In this document: positions 33,764 to 43,156 of the stretch, in pieces
How positions within the stretch are numbered: position 1 is the stretch's first letter
Layout: every line of letters starts with the position of its first letter
DNA from: an uncultured bacterium
GTDB taxonomy: Bacteria; Bacillota; Clostridia; Lachnospirales; Lachnospiraceae
Length of the DNA: 64,000 nucleotides
Assembly: GCA_947647735.1 (NCBI GenBank)
Contig: CANSLJ010000013.1
Span: forward strand, 41,272 to 105,271
Direction of reading: 5' to 3'
Notes under the pieces: model-generated
What the model was told of the DNA's origin: nothing
Database searches by the model: none
The model's input: the letters and a program-made list of their open reading frames with translations, nothing else
Program-made: the position numbers and the translations under genes

Positions 33764-36487
33764 ATGAAGAAACAGCAGGATCTGATCAGTGTTATTGTTC
33801 CTGTCTATAATATAAAAGAATATCTGGAGCGCTGTGTAGATTCCATTTTGGCGCAGACGTGGGAAAATCTTGAGATACTGCTGGTGGATGATGGTTCTGA
33901 TGATGGGACAGAGAAACTGGTGGACGAGCTTCAAAAGAGGGATCCTAGAATCAGAGCGTTTCATAAGGAAAACGGCGGTTCTTCTTCAGCAAGAAATCAG
34001 GGGATTCTCGAGGCAAAGGGAACGTATCTTGGCTTTGTAGATAGTGATGATTATATAGAGCCTTTTATGTACGAGAGACTTTTTCAAGCATTAAAGGAAA
34101 CAGGGATGCCTATTGCCCAGGGCGGGCGAAGAGAGATAGATGAGCAGGGGAATCTTTTGCCGGATATTTGTATTCCATCGGATGAGCAGGTTGTATATGG
34201 GGGAGAAAGCTTTATGCGGGATCTCTTACTGCATAGAGGGGACTGTTCTTTCTGTACAAAGCTGACGGACAGGTCGCTTTTTGAAGGCAGAAAGTTTCCT
34301 GAAGGAAAATTGAATGAGGATTTCCATGTGTTGGTGCAGATGCTGCCGGAGATAGAAGGTATTGTCAGTGTGCCAGAAAGAGTATATAACGTATTTTATA
34401 AAAGTGAAAGCAATACGAGAACGGAATCAGCAGAGAAATTTTCGCGTGTTTACGGGGATAACGTAGATAATGCGGATATGGTATCGAAGCTTGTAAAGGA
34501 TCATTATCCAGAACTGGAGAAAACAGTGTTGCGGTTTGGGCTATACCAGCGATTGGATTATTTATTGCATATTCCGATTGGAGACATGAAAAAGGAAAAT
34601 GAACAGTACAATGGCATCACTGTATATTTGAAAAAGAATAGGGATGAAATTCGAGAAAATACAGAATTGACAAATAAGCAAAAGATTTATTTACTATTAT
34701 TTTCCGTTATGCCAGTGATGATACGGAGAGTGCATCGATGGATAAAGAAAGGATTTTCTCTGGCCTGGATGGTGGTGCCGCTTTTAATTGTTTTTTTTTC
34801 TTACTTTTTTTTGTTGGGGAAAAACTGTGTCTTTGAGATTAATGACCAGTTGGATGAGACACTGTTTACCTATGTGTTGAATGCAAAATATTTATTTTCG
34901 GGAGTAAAAAGTTATCCGGAGATGTTGGGAGGCGTGCCGAAGGGGGGAATGAGCGTATCGGCTTGCCTATTTATACCTCTTTATAAGATATTTCCCGTAT
35001 TCTGGGCATTTATGGTGCAGTATGTTATCGTTGCGGCAACGGCCTATATTGGGATGTATTTCTGTGTGAAAGAACTAACAGGCAACAGCGTGATAGGCTT
35101 TTTATGCGGCGGAATGTTTATGTTTTTGCCCTATCAGCCGGTTTATGGGTTGTCTATTGTGGGGGGACCACTGTTATTTTATGCTTTTCTCTGTTTATAT
35201 AAGCAAAAACATGTTATAATAGACGGACTGCTTATTTTGTACTTTGCGTTGGGGGCTAATTTGGTGCTATTGGGATACGTGGCAATGGGGTTTGTCCTGT
35301 TGGTGGATATTTGGGTGCTTGCCAAAAAGCGAAATAAGTGGTTCTGGCTAGGGAGCCTGGAACTTTTAGTTGTATATATTGTGATAAATTTCCCCCTGTT
35401 TTCAGAACTTCTTTTGGGAAGCGGCGGCTATGTGAGTCATCGGGAGGAGATGGTGATTACCGGGAATGGTGATTTCTGGGGGTGTGTGAGAGATGTATTT
35501 TTGAATAGCGCACAACATGCTTTTAGTTTTCATGAGAGGCTAATTCTGCCAATATTGGTGGTTGTGGTATTCTATGCATTTCGGTGGAAGAAGTGGAAAC
35601 AGCAGGAACAATGCCGAGATCTGTATATTTGGCTGCTGCTGATTATGTCAATCAATGTATTGACAGCACTTTTTTATGGCTTCTGCCAGTCTCAACTTGT
35701 GGTAGATTTCAGAAACAGTGTCAATGGTTTTTTCCATTATTTTTCACCTCAACGAGTGTATTGGATTTTTCCGACTACATGGTATGTAGCGGCAGGGCTG
35801 GCGGCAGGATTGATATGGAAAGATCACGGATTTTTGGGGAAGAAAAAGATATTGGGGGATGTTTTTGCCAGTGCACTTATCTGTGTAATGCTTGTACCAA
35901 CGGCATGGCATATCAGACAAAATAGTATTTGGATATTGAATAAGAGCCAGTATAAAAATAATCGCAATGTGGGCTTGATGAGTTGGGCGGATTATTTTGC
36001 AGAAGATTTAATGCAGGAAATTGAGGAAACCATTTTGAAAAAAACGGGACAGGCTCAGGAAGATTATCGTGTTGCAAGTTTGGGAATGTGCCCGGCAGTG
36101 GCGCTGGAGAGCGGTTTTTACTGCATCGATGGATACTCGAATAATTATAGTTTAGAGTATAAACATGAGTTTCGCGAGATTATAGAGGCGGAATTGGAAA
36201 AATGTCCTGAGATGAAGGGGTACTTTGATGCCTGGGGAAGCCGGTGTTATCTGTTCACGAAGGAGAGTCAGAACTATTATTATCTGGCAAAGGATGCGGA
36301 TTTTTTGTATCGGGAATTGGAGTTGAATACGGAGAAGATGAGGGAGCTGGGGTGTGAGTATCTGTTTTCAGCAGCGGAGATTGAAAAGGGGAATGCCGAA
36401 AAAATAGGACTTGAGTTGTTTGGGGTGTTTGATACAAAAGAGAGTTATTATAGGGTTTGGGTGTATCATTTGACAGAAGTTGAGTAA
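33764..36487 (+). CDS. GT2 glycosyltransferase fused to polytopic GT-C-like membrane domain
   Basis: A 907-residue fusion. Residues about 1-310 are a complete GT2 enzyme (ISVIVPVYNIKEYLERC, LLVDDGSDDGTE, GGSSSARNQGIL, FVDSDDYIEP, EDFHVL). From about residue 325 the chain becomes a membrane protein with 11 or more segments, beginning after a basic linker (RRVHRWIKKG), with an outer loop containing FEINDQLDETLFTYVLN and GVPKGGMSVSACLF; a C-terminal soluble tail of about 170 residues follows. The membrane half resembles YfhO/DUF6044-type proteins (tentative). Start: ATG at 33764 with AGGAG at 33752-33756, not the ATG at 33737. One chain may both make and use, or couple, a sugar transfer across the membrane. 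Confidence 0.75.
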   Translation: MKKQQDLISVIVPVYNIKEYLERCVDSILAQTWENLEILLVDDGSDDGTEKLVDELQKRDPRIRAFHKENGGSSSARNQGILEAKGTYLGFVDSDDYIEPFMYERLFQALKETGMPIAQGGRREIDEQGNLLPDICIPSDEQVVYGGESFMRDLLLHRGDCSFCTKLTDRSLFEGRKFPEGKLNEDFHVLVQMLPEIEGIVSVPERVYNVFYKSESNTRTESAEKFSRVYGDNVDNADMVSKLVKDHYPELEKTVLRFGLYQRLDYLLHIPIGDMKKENEQYNGITVYLKKNRDEIRENTELTNKQKIYLLLFSVMPVMIRRVHRWIKKGFSLAWMVVPLLIVFFSYFFLLGKNCVFEINDQLDETLFTYVLNAKYLFSGVKSYPEMLGGVPKGGMSVSACLFIPLYKIFPVFWAFMVQYVIVAATAYIGMYFCVKELTGNSVIGFLCGGMFMFLPYQPVYGLSIVGGPLLFYAFLCLYKQKHVIIDGLLILYFALGANLVLLGYVAMGFVLLVDIWVLAKKRNKWFWLGSLELLVVYIVINFPLFSELLLGSGGYVSHREEMVITGNGDFWGCVRDVFLNSAQHAFSFHERLILPILVVVVFYAFRWKKWKQQEQCRDLYIWLLLIMSINVLTALFYGFCQSQLVVDFRNSVNGFFHYFSPQRVYWIFPTTWYVAAGLAAGLIWKDHGFLGKKKILGDVFASALICVMLVPTAWHIRQNSIWILNKSQYKNNRNVGLMSWADYFAEDLMQEIEETILKKTGQAQEDYRVASLGMCPAVALESGFYCIDGYSNNYSLEYKHEFREIIEAELEKCPEMKGYFDAWGSRCYLFTKESQNYYYLAKDADFLYRELELNTEKMRELGCEYLFSAAEIEKGNAEKIGLELFGVFDTKESYYRVWVYHLTEVE

Positions 36488-36508
36488 AGCCAAAAGGAGT
36501 AGTGAGGA

Positions 36509-38107
36509 ATGAAGTGGCAGATAAAATCAGTGGAAGAATGTATTGATGGAATCAGAGAAAAAATTTCAGTGCAGGAAATGAGGGGATTTCTTGTTGTGTT
36601 TTTGACAGGAATATGCCTTTATATCCCAATGATCGTATATAGGCTGAACTGTAGTGACGGGAATATTTGCGGGATTATTTATCGGCCCCATAATGATTAT
36701 GATATGGAAGACATAGCGGGCAGATATCTATTGAAATATGCAGCGCATATGAAGAGTATGTATGTATTCAGTTGGCTGGCAGTAATTTTGGGAATTCTAT
36801 TTTTAACGTGGGGAGGCATGTTAATCTGTCGCATTCTTGGAATTCGTTCTACATTAGGGATAGCAGTGGCGGGAGTATTTATTATTCTTTCCCCTTGTTT
36901 TATAGATACATTTACCTTTTATTTTGTGGCAGATGCATACTTATTCTGTTTTGTTTTAGCAGCATTTGCCGTTTACTTATTACATGAAAAACAGACCCTA
37001 ATAAGGATGTTATTAGCGGCGGGCTGTCTGTTTTTATCGCTTACTTTTTATCAGGCATATCTGTTTGTGGCAGTAGTATTATTTTTATATGTTTTGCTCA
37101 GGGATTTGTTAGATGATAAAAAAACAGGAAAAGAAATTGGAAGAGGGCTGTTATATCAGCTGGGGAGCGGCATCATAGCCGTTGTACTGTATGTTGTACT
37201 GAATAAAGTATTTAAAATGGTTGGACTGATATTTTATCAGGAGTCAAGATTTAATATAACAGACATTCTTAATCTGCCGGAACTGGCAAAAGCTACAGTG
37301 CAATCATACGGCGGCTTTTTTCGATATTTTTTTACCATGGATTTTATCAATAATGGCTGGAAGGTGAGATATCTGGCAAACGGCGTGTATTTTATATTAG
37401 GAATGATTTTGCTGATTGCAGCGGTTTATAAGAAGAAGCGGAGCTGGCAGAATATTGTATCTATTATCCTGACGGTTTTTATATTACCGATAGCGTTTAT
37501 GGGGATCGGTATATTGAATTGGCGGGAAGGGCAGCCGAGGATTATAATGCTGCCTGCAATGGTACTGTTTTATGTTGGAATTTGGGCGTTATGGTTTCGA
37601 GAGAAAGAAACTGCTAATATTATTTTAAAGCTATGCGGATGGGGGATTTATATGAGCACAATTTATCTGCTTGTGATCATGAGTGTTTATGTAAGTATCT
37701 ATCAGCTATGCAAAAAATATTATGTGGATAAAACGGATTCCATGGCACAACGCATTATCACAAGGATTGAAAATGAATATCCGGAGACAGTAACAGGCAG
37801 TCCGGTATTTATTTGTGGAGATGTAGATGAGGGGGTATATCCTCAGGATTACTGGATTACGCAGGCTTCCTATATTATGCGTGGTACGCAGGCCTGTGAC
37901 GGTATGTTTGTGGATAATATGCAGGGATATTTTGCAGGATGGAATTTATATATAAAAGCTAATTTTGGAATTGAGTATGAAATGGTTTGGGGACGAGGGA
38001 AAGAGATATATGATTCAGATTTTTATAAAGAGATGCCTACATGGCCTGCGGATGGTTGTGTGCAAAAGACAGATGATGGTATTGTCGTAGTAAAATTGAA
38101 ATATTAG
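36509..38107 (+). CDS. GtrII-like membrane glucosyltransferase
   Basis: A 532-residue polytopic protein (about 11 membrane segments) resembling the GtrII family, which transfers glucose or similar from polyprenyl phosphate to a lipid-linked polymer on the outer face. Features: YRPHNDYDMEDIAGRYL in the first outer loop (acidic, GT-C-like), SLTFYQAYLFVAVVLFLYVLL (a YQAY signature also present in the 59094 product), and a C-terminal outer domain of about 130 residues containing FICGDVDEGVYPQDYW. RBS AAAGGAG at 36493-36499. It follows the GT2/membrane fusion gene by 21 bases and precedes an O-antigen-ligase-like gene by 7. Confidence 0.68.
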   Translation: MKWQIKSVEECIDGIREKISVQEMRGFLVVFLTGICLYIPMIVYRLNCSDGNICGIIYRPHNDYDMEDIAGRYLLKYAAHMKSMYVFSWLAVILGILFLTWGGMLICRILGIRSTLGIAVAGVFIILSPCFIDTFTFYFVADAYLFCFVLAAFAVYLLHEKQTLIRMLLAAGCLFLSLTFYQAYLFVAVVLFLYVLLRDLLDDKKTGKEIGRGLLYQLGSGIIAVVLYVVLNKVFKMVGLIFYQESRFNITDILNLPELAKATVQSYGGFFRYFFTMDFINNGWKVRYLANGVYFILGMILLIAAVYKKKRSWQNIVSIILTVFILPIAFMGIGILNWREGQPRIIMLPAMVLFYVGIWALWFREKETANIILKLCGWGIYMSTIYLLVIMSVYVSIYQLCKKYYVDKTDSMAQRIITRIENEYPETVTGSPVFICGDVDEGVYPQDYWITQASYIMRGTQACDGMFVDNMQGYFAGWNLYIKANFGIEYEMVWGRGKEIYDSDFYKEMPTWPADGCVQKTDDGIVVVKLKY

Positions 38108-38114
38108 GAGAAAT

Positions 38115-39671
38115 ATGAATTCTATAAAAAGGCATATTTTCAGTAAACGATTTTTATATACACTTTGTTTTATAGCCTTTATGCTTATTGATTGGACAAG
38201 AGGCAGTCAAGTGGGCTCTACCTGGGCATGGACCGTCAATATGACAGGTGTGGTAATGGCCGTTATTTTGTTCAGTGCATATTCACCAAGGAAGTTTGTG
38301 AAGCCGGTATATTTGATTTATTCAGCAGTTTGCGCGGTGGTGTTGCTGTTTTCTTATTATTGGTGGAATCTGCATCAAACGGTGATCTATCGGGATAAGC
38401 TTCTAACGGCAGTGTTGAATGTATGGCTGCTGGGGATATTTGTAATAAAAATATTTTCAGATGTGGTTGTTTATAAGACAAAGAGACTGCATTTTGCCAG
38501 GACGGAAATATTAGCGGCAGTGATGCTGCTCTGGATGTTGTTTTCCAGAAATGAAGACGTATGGCCGGGGTGGTATCTGGTGATGTTTGGACTTTTTTAC
38601 CATACAGAATACAGTCATGAGGACATGGAAGCATTAAGGCAGGGGATCCTGAATGGGATTATTGCGGCATTTTTTCTGTTGCAGGGGGCTGCGTTTGTGT
38701 TTCGGCATTTTGATGATCCACATCAGAGATATTGCGGTGTTTATGCAAACTGCAATATTAATGCTATGTTTTATGGGATCGTATGGATTGCTTTTTTAAT
38801 TAAATTGTATGATATTCGTAAAAATCATGATAAAAAATGGAAAGAGATACTCTGTTTTATATTTGTGGGTGTTATGACGGCATTCAGTATTTTAACGATC
38901 AGTAAGACGGCGTGGATATCAATGGTGGTCACGGGCTTTTTTTATGTGATATTTGCGGATTTTCATTATCTGGAATATAGAGCGGGGAAGATGTTGGAAA
39001 AGCTGGTATTATACTTTGCGGTAGTTTTGGTATGCATTCCCGTAACATACGGGGCGGCTCGATATCTTCCGGCGGTGTTTCATCATCCTGTCTGGTATGA
39101 AGGGGAATACAGTGAGGAAAGAGTACATTCCTGGGATTCGTGGGATTCAGAAAAATATGTTTCCTGGGAGGAATTTTCAGAAGGTATCACCGGGAGGGTG
39201 ATGCCCTATCTTAAAGTTATTTTGGGGAAATATCAGACAGGAAGTATGGTAGTATATGCAGCAGAAAAATCGGAACAGGGGGTTTTTGAAACAAAAGATT
39301 TTTCTTCAGCGTATGGCCGCGTATTGGTGTGGAGGCATTATCTCGGAAATGGAACTATGTCAGGGCATTCGTCTACAGAGGGACATTACGATCTGGGATT
39401 TTATGTATGGCACACACAAAATATGTTTGTACAATTATGGTATTATTATGGAATACCATCAGCGGTGTTATTTTTGGTCATCTTAGTTATACTTATTTTT
39501 GCCAGCATAAGAAAGGTGACCAGCGGAGATGAGAGGGCGTTGCTCTGCCTGTTGTATTTTGTCTTTTTTGGTATGTATGGGCTGTTTGAAGCAACATGGT
39601 ATCCAGGACAGATGATATTGCTATTAGCGTTTTTTGTGCCGAAGTTTTTGATTTCTGAGGAAAGGCTGTAG
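38115..39671 (+). CDS. O-antigen ligase/polymerase-like membrane protein
   Basis: A 518-residue protein with about 11 membrane segments and a large outer loop of about 110 residues before the last segments. Signature parts of the O-antigen ligase/Wzy family are YCGVYANCNINAMFYGIVW, the TISKTAWISMVV segment that begins the polymerase core, and HTQNMFVQLWYYYGIPSA (H-x2-N type motif at the end of the large loop). It either polymerises repeat units or ligates finished chains to an acceptor such as peptidoglycan or a lipid. RBS AGGAGAA precedes the ATG. The neighbour 39673 starts one base after its stop. Confidence 0.75.
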   Translation: MNSIKRHIFSKRFLYTLCFIAFMLIDWTRGSQVGSTWAWTVNMTGVVMAVILFSAYSPRKFVKPVYLIYSAVCAVVLLFSYYWWNLHQTVIYRDKLLTAVLNVWLLGIFVIKIFSDVVVYKTKRLHFARTEILAAVMLLWMLFSRNEDVWPGWYLVMFGLFYHTEYSHEDMEALRQGILNGIIAAFFLLQGAAFVFRHFDDPHQRYCGVYANCNINAMFYGIVWIAFLIKLYDIRKNHDKKWKEILCFIFVGVMTAFSILTISKTAWISMVVTGFFYVIFADFHYLEYRAGKMLEKLVLYFAVVLVCIPVTYGAARYLPAVFHHPVWYEGEYSEERVHSWDSWDSEKYVSWEEFSEGITGRVMPYLKVILGKYQTGSMVVYAAEKSEQGVFETKDFSSAYGRVLVWRHYLGNGTMSGHSSTEGHYDLGFYVWHTQNMFVQLWYYYGIPSAVLFLVILVILIFASIRKVTSGDERALLCLLYFVFFGMYGLFEATWYPGQMILLLAFFVPKFLISEERL

Positions 39672-39672
39672 A

Positions 39673-41544
39673 ATGAGTTTACAAAAAGAAGCAAAGCATA
39701 TTCTTTTATATAGAAGATTGTTTTTAATTACTTATGATATAATTGCGGTATTGATAGCCAGCATATTGGCACTTATGATGCGGTATGATCTTAATTGGAG
39801 AATTATCACACCGGAATTTCTTGATTCCGTGTTAAAGTATGCGCCGATTAATGTGTTGACTATGCTGGTGATTTTTTATGTGCTTCGTTTGTATCACAGT
39901 TTATGGGAGTATGCCGGCGTAACAGAAATGCAGAATTCTGTAGTGGCCAGTTTTCTAGTAGCTTTGGTTCAGTTTATTGGCATGCATATATTGGGATATC
40001 GAGTTCCCAGGAGTTATCCGTTTTTATTTGCAATGCTTTTTATTATATTGACTGTAGTCAGCAGGTTTTCTTATCGTTTCTTACGTACTGCAAAGAAAAA
40101 GTATCTGAATAAAAGGCTTGGACAAAATGTTATGATCATAGGAGCTGGCGAGGCGGCCAATATGCTGATTAAAGAGATTGTCTCCAGTAATTATCTGCAT
40201 ATGACAGTAAAATGTCTTATAGATGATTCGGCGGATAAAAAAGGCCGGTTTATTCAAGGTATACGGGTTATGGGGGGAAGAGATGATATCGTGGAACTTG
40301 CAAGGGAGTACGATATCGACGTGATAATTATTTCAATGCCTTCCACTTCTAAATTGGTAATCAGGGATATTGTCAATATATGCAGTGAAACAGGTTGTCG
40401 TCTGCAGACATTGCCTGGGATGTATCAGCTTGTGAATGAAGAAGTCAGTGTGAATGATCTGCGGGATGTGGATGTGGAAGACTTGCTTGGGAGAGATCCC
40501 ATCAAAGTGGATGTGGATTCCATATTGGGTTATGTGAAAGATAGAACGATTCTGGTTACCGGTGGGGGAGGTTCCATTGGAAGTGAACTTTGTCGTCAGA
40601 TTGCAGCTCATAGGCCGAAAAAACTTGTTATTGTGGATATATATGAGAATAATGCTTATGAGATTCAACAGGAGTTAAAACATAACTTTCCCAATCTTGA
40701 TTTGACAGTTCTGATTGCATCGGTACGGAATACAAATCGAATGAATGATATTTTTCAGACATATAAACCGGAAATTGTTTATCATGCGGCAGCCCATAAG
40801 CATGTGCCATTGATGGAGGTGAGTCCTAATGAGGCGATTAAAAATAATGTGTTTGGGACATTAAAAACGGCCCGGGCTGCAGGAGAGAACGGTGTAAAAC
40901 GATTTGTGATGATTTCTACGGATAAAGCGGTGAATCCTACGAATATCATGGGCGCATCCAAGAGAATATGTGAGATGATCATTCAGATATTCAATAAACG
41001 TTATGATACGGAATTTGTGGCAGTGCGATTTGGAAATGTGTTAGGAAGTAACGGCAGTGTGATTCCGCTTTTTAAAAAGCAGATAGAGCAGGGCGGGCCT
41101 GTGACTGTAACTCACCCTGATATTATCCGTTATTTTATGACAATACCGGAGGCGGTTTCTCTCGTATTGCAGGCGGGAGCTTATGCAAAAGGCGGAGAAA
41201 TATTTGTGTTGGATATGGGAGAGCCGGTGCGGATATACGATCTGGCAGTGAATTTGATCAAGCTGTCGGGGTATACTCCTAATGAGGATATTATGATTAC
41301 CTTTACAGGACTTCGCCCTGGCGAAAAATTGTATGAGGAGATGCTGATGGACGAGGAGGGATTGCAGGATACAGGCAATCATATGATTCATATTGGAAAG
41401 CCTATTGAGATTGACGAGGAACAGTTTGAGGAAGATTTATATAAGCTGGGAGAGGCGGCAAATGGTGAGGAAACTGTAGTAAGGGAACTAGTCCGGAAAA
41501 TAGTGCCAACGTACCAATATGAGGGGATGAAAAAGAGTGAGTGA
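39673..41544 (+). CDS. membrane-bound nucleotide-sugar 4,6-dehydratase (PglF/CapD/WbpM-like)
   Basis: A 623-residue enzyme that most likely converts UDP-GlcNAc to the 4-keto-6-deoxy sugar, first step to QuiNAc, FucNAc or bacillosamine. Four N-terminal membrane segments (to about residue 140) are followed by one Rossmann domain (IIGAGEAANML near 155-165) and the catalytic SDR domain (TGGGGSIGSELCRQ near 296, AAHKHVPLME, MISTDKAVNPTNIMGASK near 413-430). The usual catalytic Tyr of YxxxK is Met (MGASK), as is known for PglF-type enzymes. The following genes encode a small initiating transferase and an SDR reductase/epimerase, which makes a QuiNAc/FucNAc-type initiation module plausible. Confidence 0.9.
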   Translation: MSLQKEAKHILLYRRLFLITYDIIAVLIASILALMMRYDLNWRIITPEFLDSVLKYAPINVLTMLVIFYVLRLYHSLWEYAGVTEMQNSVVASFLVALVQFIGMHILGYRVPRSYPFLFAMLFIILTVVSRFSYRFLRTAKKKYLNKRLGQNVMIIGAGEAANMLIKEIVSSNYLHMTVKCLIDDSADKKGRFIQGIRVMGGRDDIVELAREYDIDVIIISMPSTSKLVIRDIVNICSETGCRLQTLPGMYQLVNEEVSVNDLRDVDVEDLLGRDPIKVDVDSILGYVKDRTILVTGGGGSIGSELCRQIAAHRPKKLVIVDIYENNAYEIQQELKHNFPNLDLTVLIASVRNTNRMNDIFQTYKPEIVYHAAAHKHVPLMEVSPNEAIKNNVFGTLKTARAAGENGVKRFVMISTDKAVNPTNIMGASKRICEMIIQIFNKRYDTEFVAVRFGNVLGSNGSVIPLFKKQIEQGGPVTVTHPDIIRYFMTIPEAVSLVLQAGAYAKGGEIFVLDMGEPVRIYDLAVNLIKLSGYTPNEDIMITFTGLRPGEKLYEEMLMDEEGLQDTGNHMIHIGKPIEIDEEQFEEDLYKLGEAANGEETVVRELVRKIVPTYQYEGMKKSE

Positions 41545-41617
41545 ATTGTAAAAAGAAAGGATAAAATATGTCATTATAGATGTGAATGGCGCGAATATGG
41601 CAGAAAGCAGGAAATAC

Positions 41618-42238
41618 ATGTATCAGAAGAGTATAAAAAGAATTATAGGCCTGTTGATGGCTGTTATTATAACTGTTTTCATTTCACCGGTACTATTGCT
41701 GATAGCAATAGCTATTAAATGTGAGAGCAGAGGACCGGTATTATTTAAACAGAAAAGAGTGGGGATACACAAAAAATTATTTGAGATATATAAATTCCGG
41801 TCGATGAAAATAGATACGCCAAAAGATCTTGCCACACATTTGCTGCAAAATCCGGAAAGCTATATTACAAAGGTTGGGAAATTTTTGCGGAAGACAAGTC
41901 TGGATGAACTACCGCAGTTATTTAATATAATTAAGGGAGATATGGCCTGGGTGGGACCGAGGCCGGCACTTTGGAATCAGTATGATCTGATAGAAGAACG
42001 TGACAAATATGGTGCCAATGATGTGATGCCAGGATTAACTGGCTGGGCACAAATTAACGGAAGAGATGAGCTGGAGATTCCAGTGAAGGCAAAGCTGGAT
42101 GGGGAGTATGTAAGAAAATGTAGTTTTTTATTTGATTTGAGATGTTTTTTAGGAACATTTCTCAGCGTCCTCAGACAGGAGGGCATAGTGGAAGGTGGAA
42201 CGGGAGAACTGGAGCGAAAGAAAAAGAAGTCAGAGTAA
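41618..42238 (+). CDS. short initiating sugar-phosphate transferase (PglC-like, initiating enzyme 2)
   Basis: A 206-residue monotopic phosphoglycosyl transferase. It lacks the long multi-span N-terminus of WbaP and keeps only the re-entrant helix and catalytic core: MYQKSIKRIIGLL start, VIITVFISPVLLLIAIAIK, GPVLFKQKRVG, FEIYKFRSMK, TSLDELPQLFNIIKGDMAWVGPRP and GLTGWAQINGRDELE. I chose the ATG at 41618 (AGGA at 41609-41612) because the family begins at MYxK; a GTG at 41582 and an ATG at 41597 are in frame upstream. Being directly after the 4,6-dehydratase gene, it may load the 6-deoxy amino sugar-1-phosphate onto undecaprenyl phosphate (inference). Confidence 0.88.
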   Translation: MYQKSIKRIIGLLMAVIITVFISPVLLLIAIAIKCESRGPVLFKQKRVGIHKKLFEIYKFRSMKIDTPKDLATHLLQNPESYITKVGKFLRKTSLDELPQLFNIIKGDMAWVGPRPALWNQYDLIEERDKYGANDVMPGLTGWAQINGRDELEIPVKAKLDGEYVRKCSFLFDLRCFLGTFLSVLRQEGIVEGGTGELERKKKKSE

Positions 42239-42271
42239 AAGTGATAGGCTTGAGCAGGGTAAAAGGAAAAG

Positions 42272-43156
42272 ATGAGAAAGGTTTTGATAACCGGACTAAA
42301 CAGTTATATTGGAAATTCATTTGAGAATTATATACGAGAGATGCCTGAAAGCGATATGGATACAAGAAAAATATCGCTAAAAGAGGACGGATGGCAACAA
42401 AACAGCTGGGCGGAGTATGATACGGTTTTACATGTGGCGGGACTTGCGCATGTGGATGTGGCACGTGCAAATGATGAAATGAAGCAGAGGTATTATCGTA
42501 TTAACCGGGATCTCGCTAAAGAGGCGGCAGAGAAGGCTAAAAAGGATGGAGTAAGGCAATTTATTTATTTGAGTTCCATTATTGTTTATGGGAACAGCGC
42601 GCCAATCGGGAAGGAAAAAAGAATTACCAAAGAAACAGAACCGACACCCGCGAATTTTTATGGCGACAGTAAATTACAGGGAGAGCAGGCGGTATTAGCA
42701 CTTCAATCGGAGGAGATGTTATCTTCCTTTCATGTACTTGTGTTACGGCTTCCTATGATATATGGAAAAAATTCGAAGGGAAATTTTTCAAAGCTAAAAA
42801 AGTTAGCTGAAAAAACACCAATTTTTCCTAAAATAGAGAATAGAAGGAGTATGCTCTATATTGGAAATCTGTGTGAGCTTATCCGAATTGTAATAGAAGA
42901 AGAGATGGGGGGGATTATCTGTCCTCAGAATAAAGAAATTGTTTCTACCAGTGAGATTGTAAGACTTATAGGAGAGAAAAAGCGAAGGCGGATTATACTG
43001 GTTTCGGGGTTTTCGGCTACTTTGAGGATGTGTGCACATTTTACAGGGTACGTGGATAAAGTATTTGGGAACCTGGAGTACGAGGAGAGCATATCTGGTG
43101 GTGAGCTCCATTATAGAAAGTATGACCTGGAAAAGTCTCTGGAAAATTCTCTTTAA
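42272..43156 (+). CDS. NAD-dependent epimerase/reductase (extended SDR)
   Basis: A 294-residue extended SDR enzyme acting on a nucleotide sugar: nucleotide-binding motif TGLNSYIG near residues 7-14, HVAGLAHVD, LSSIIVYGN and catalytic YGDSK. It is slightly shorter than GalE. The order dehydratase (39673), phosphosugar transferase (41618), SDR (42272) parallels the Rhizobium WreV/WreU/WreQ set for QuiNAc initiation, so a 4-keto reductase making UDP-QuiNAc or UDP-FucNAc is a good candidate; a 4-epimerase is the alternative. It ends by sharing TTAA at 43153-43156 with the stop codon of the convergent next gene. Confidence 0.8.
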   Translation: MRKVLITGLNSYIGNSFENYIREMPESDMDTRKISLKEDGWQQNSWAEYDTVLHVAGLAHVDVARANDEMKQRYYRINRDLAKEAAEKAKKDGVRQFIYLSSIIVYGNSAPIGKEKRITKETEPTPANFYGDSKLQGEQAVLALQSEEMLSSFHVLVLRLPMIYGKNSKGNFSKLKKLAEKTPIFPKIENRRSMLYIGNLCELIRIVIEEEMGGIICPQNKEIVSTSEIVRLIGEKKRRRIILVSGFSATLRMCAHFTGYVDKVFGNLEYEESISGGELHYRKYDLEKSLENSL

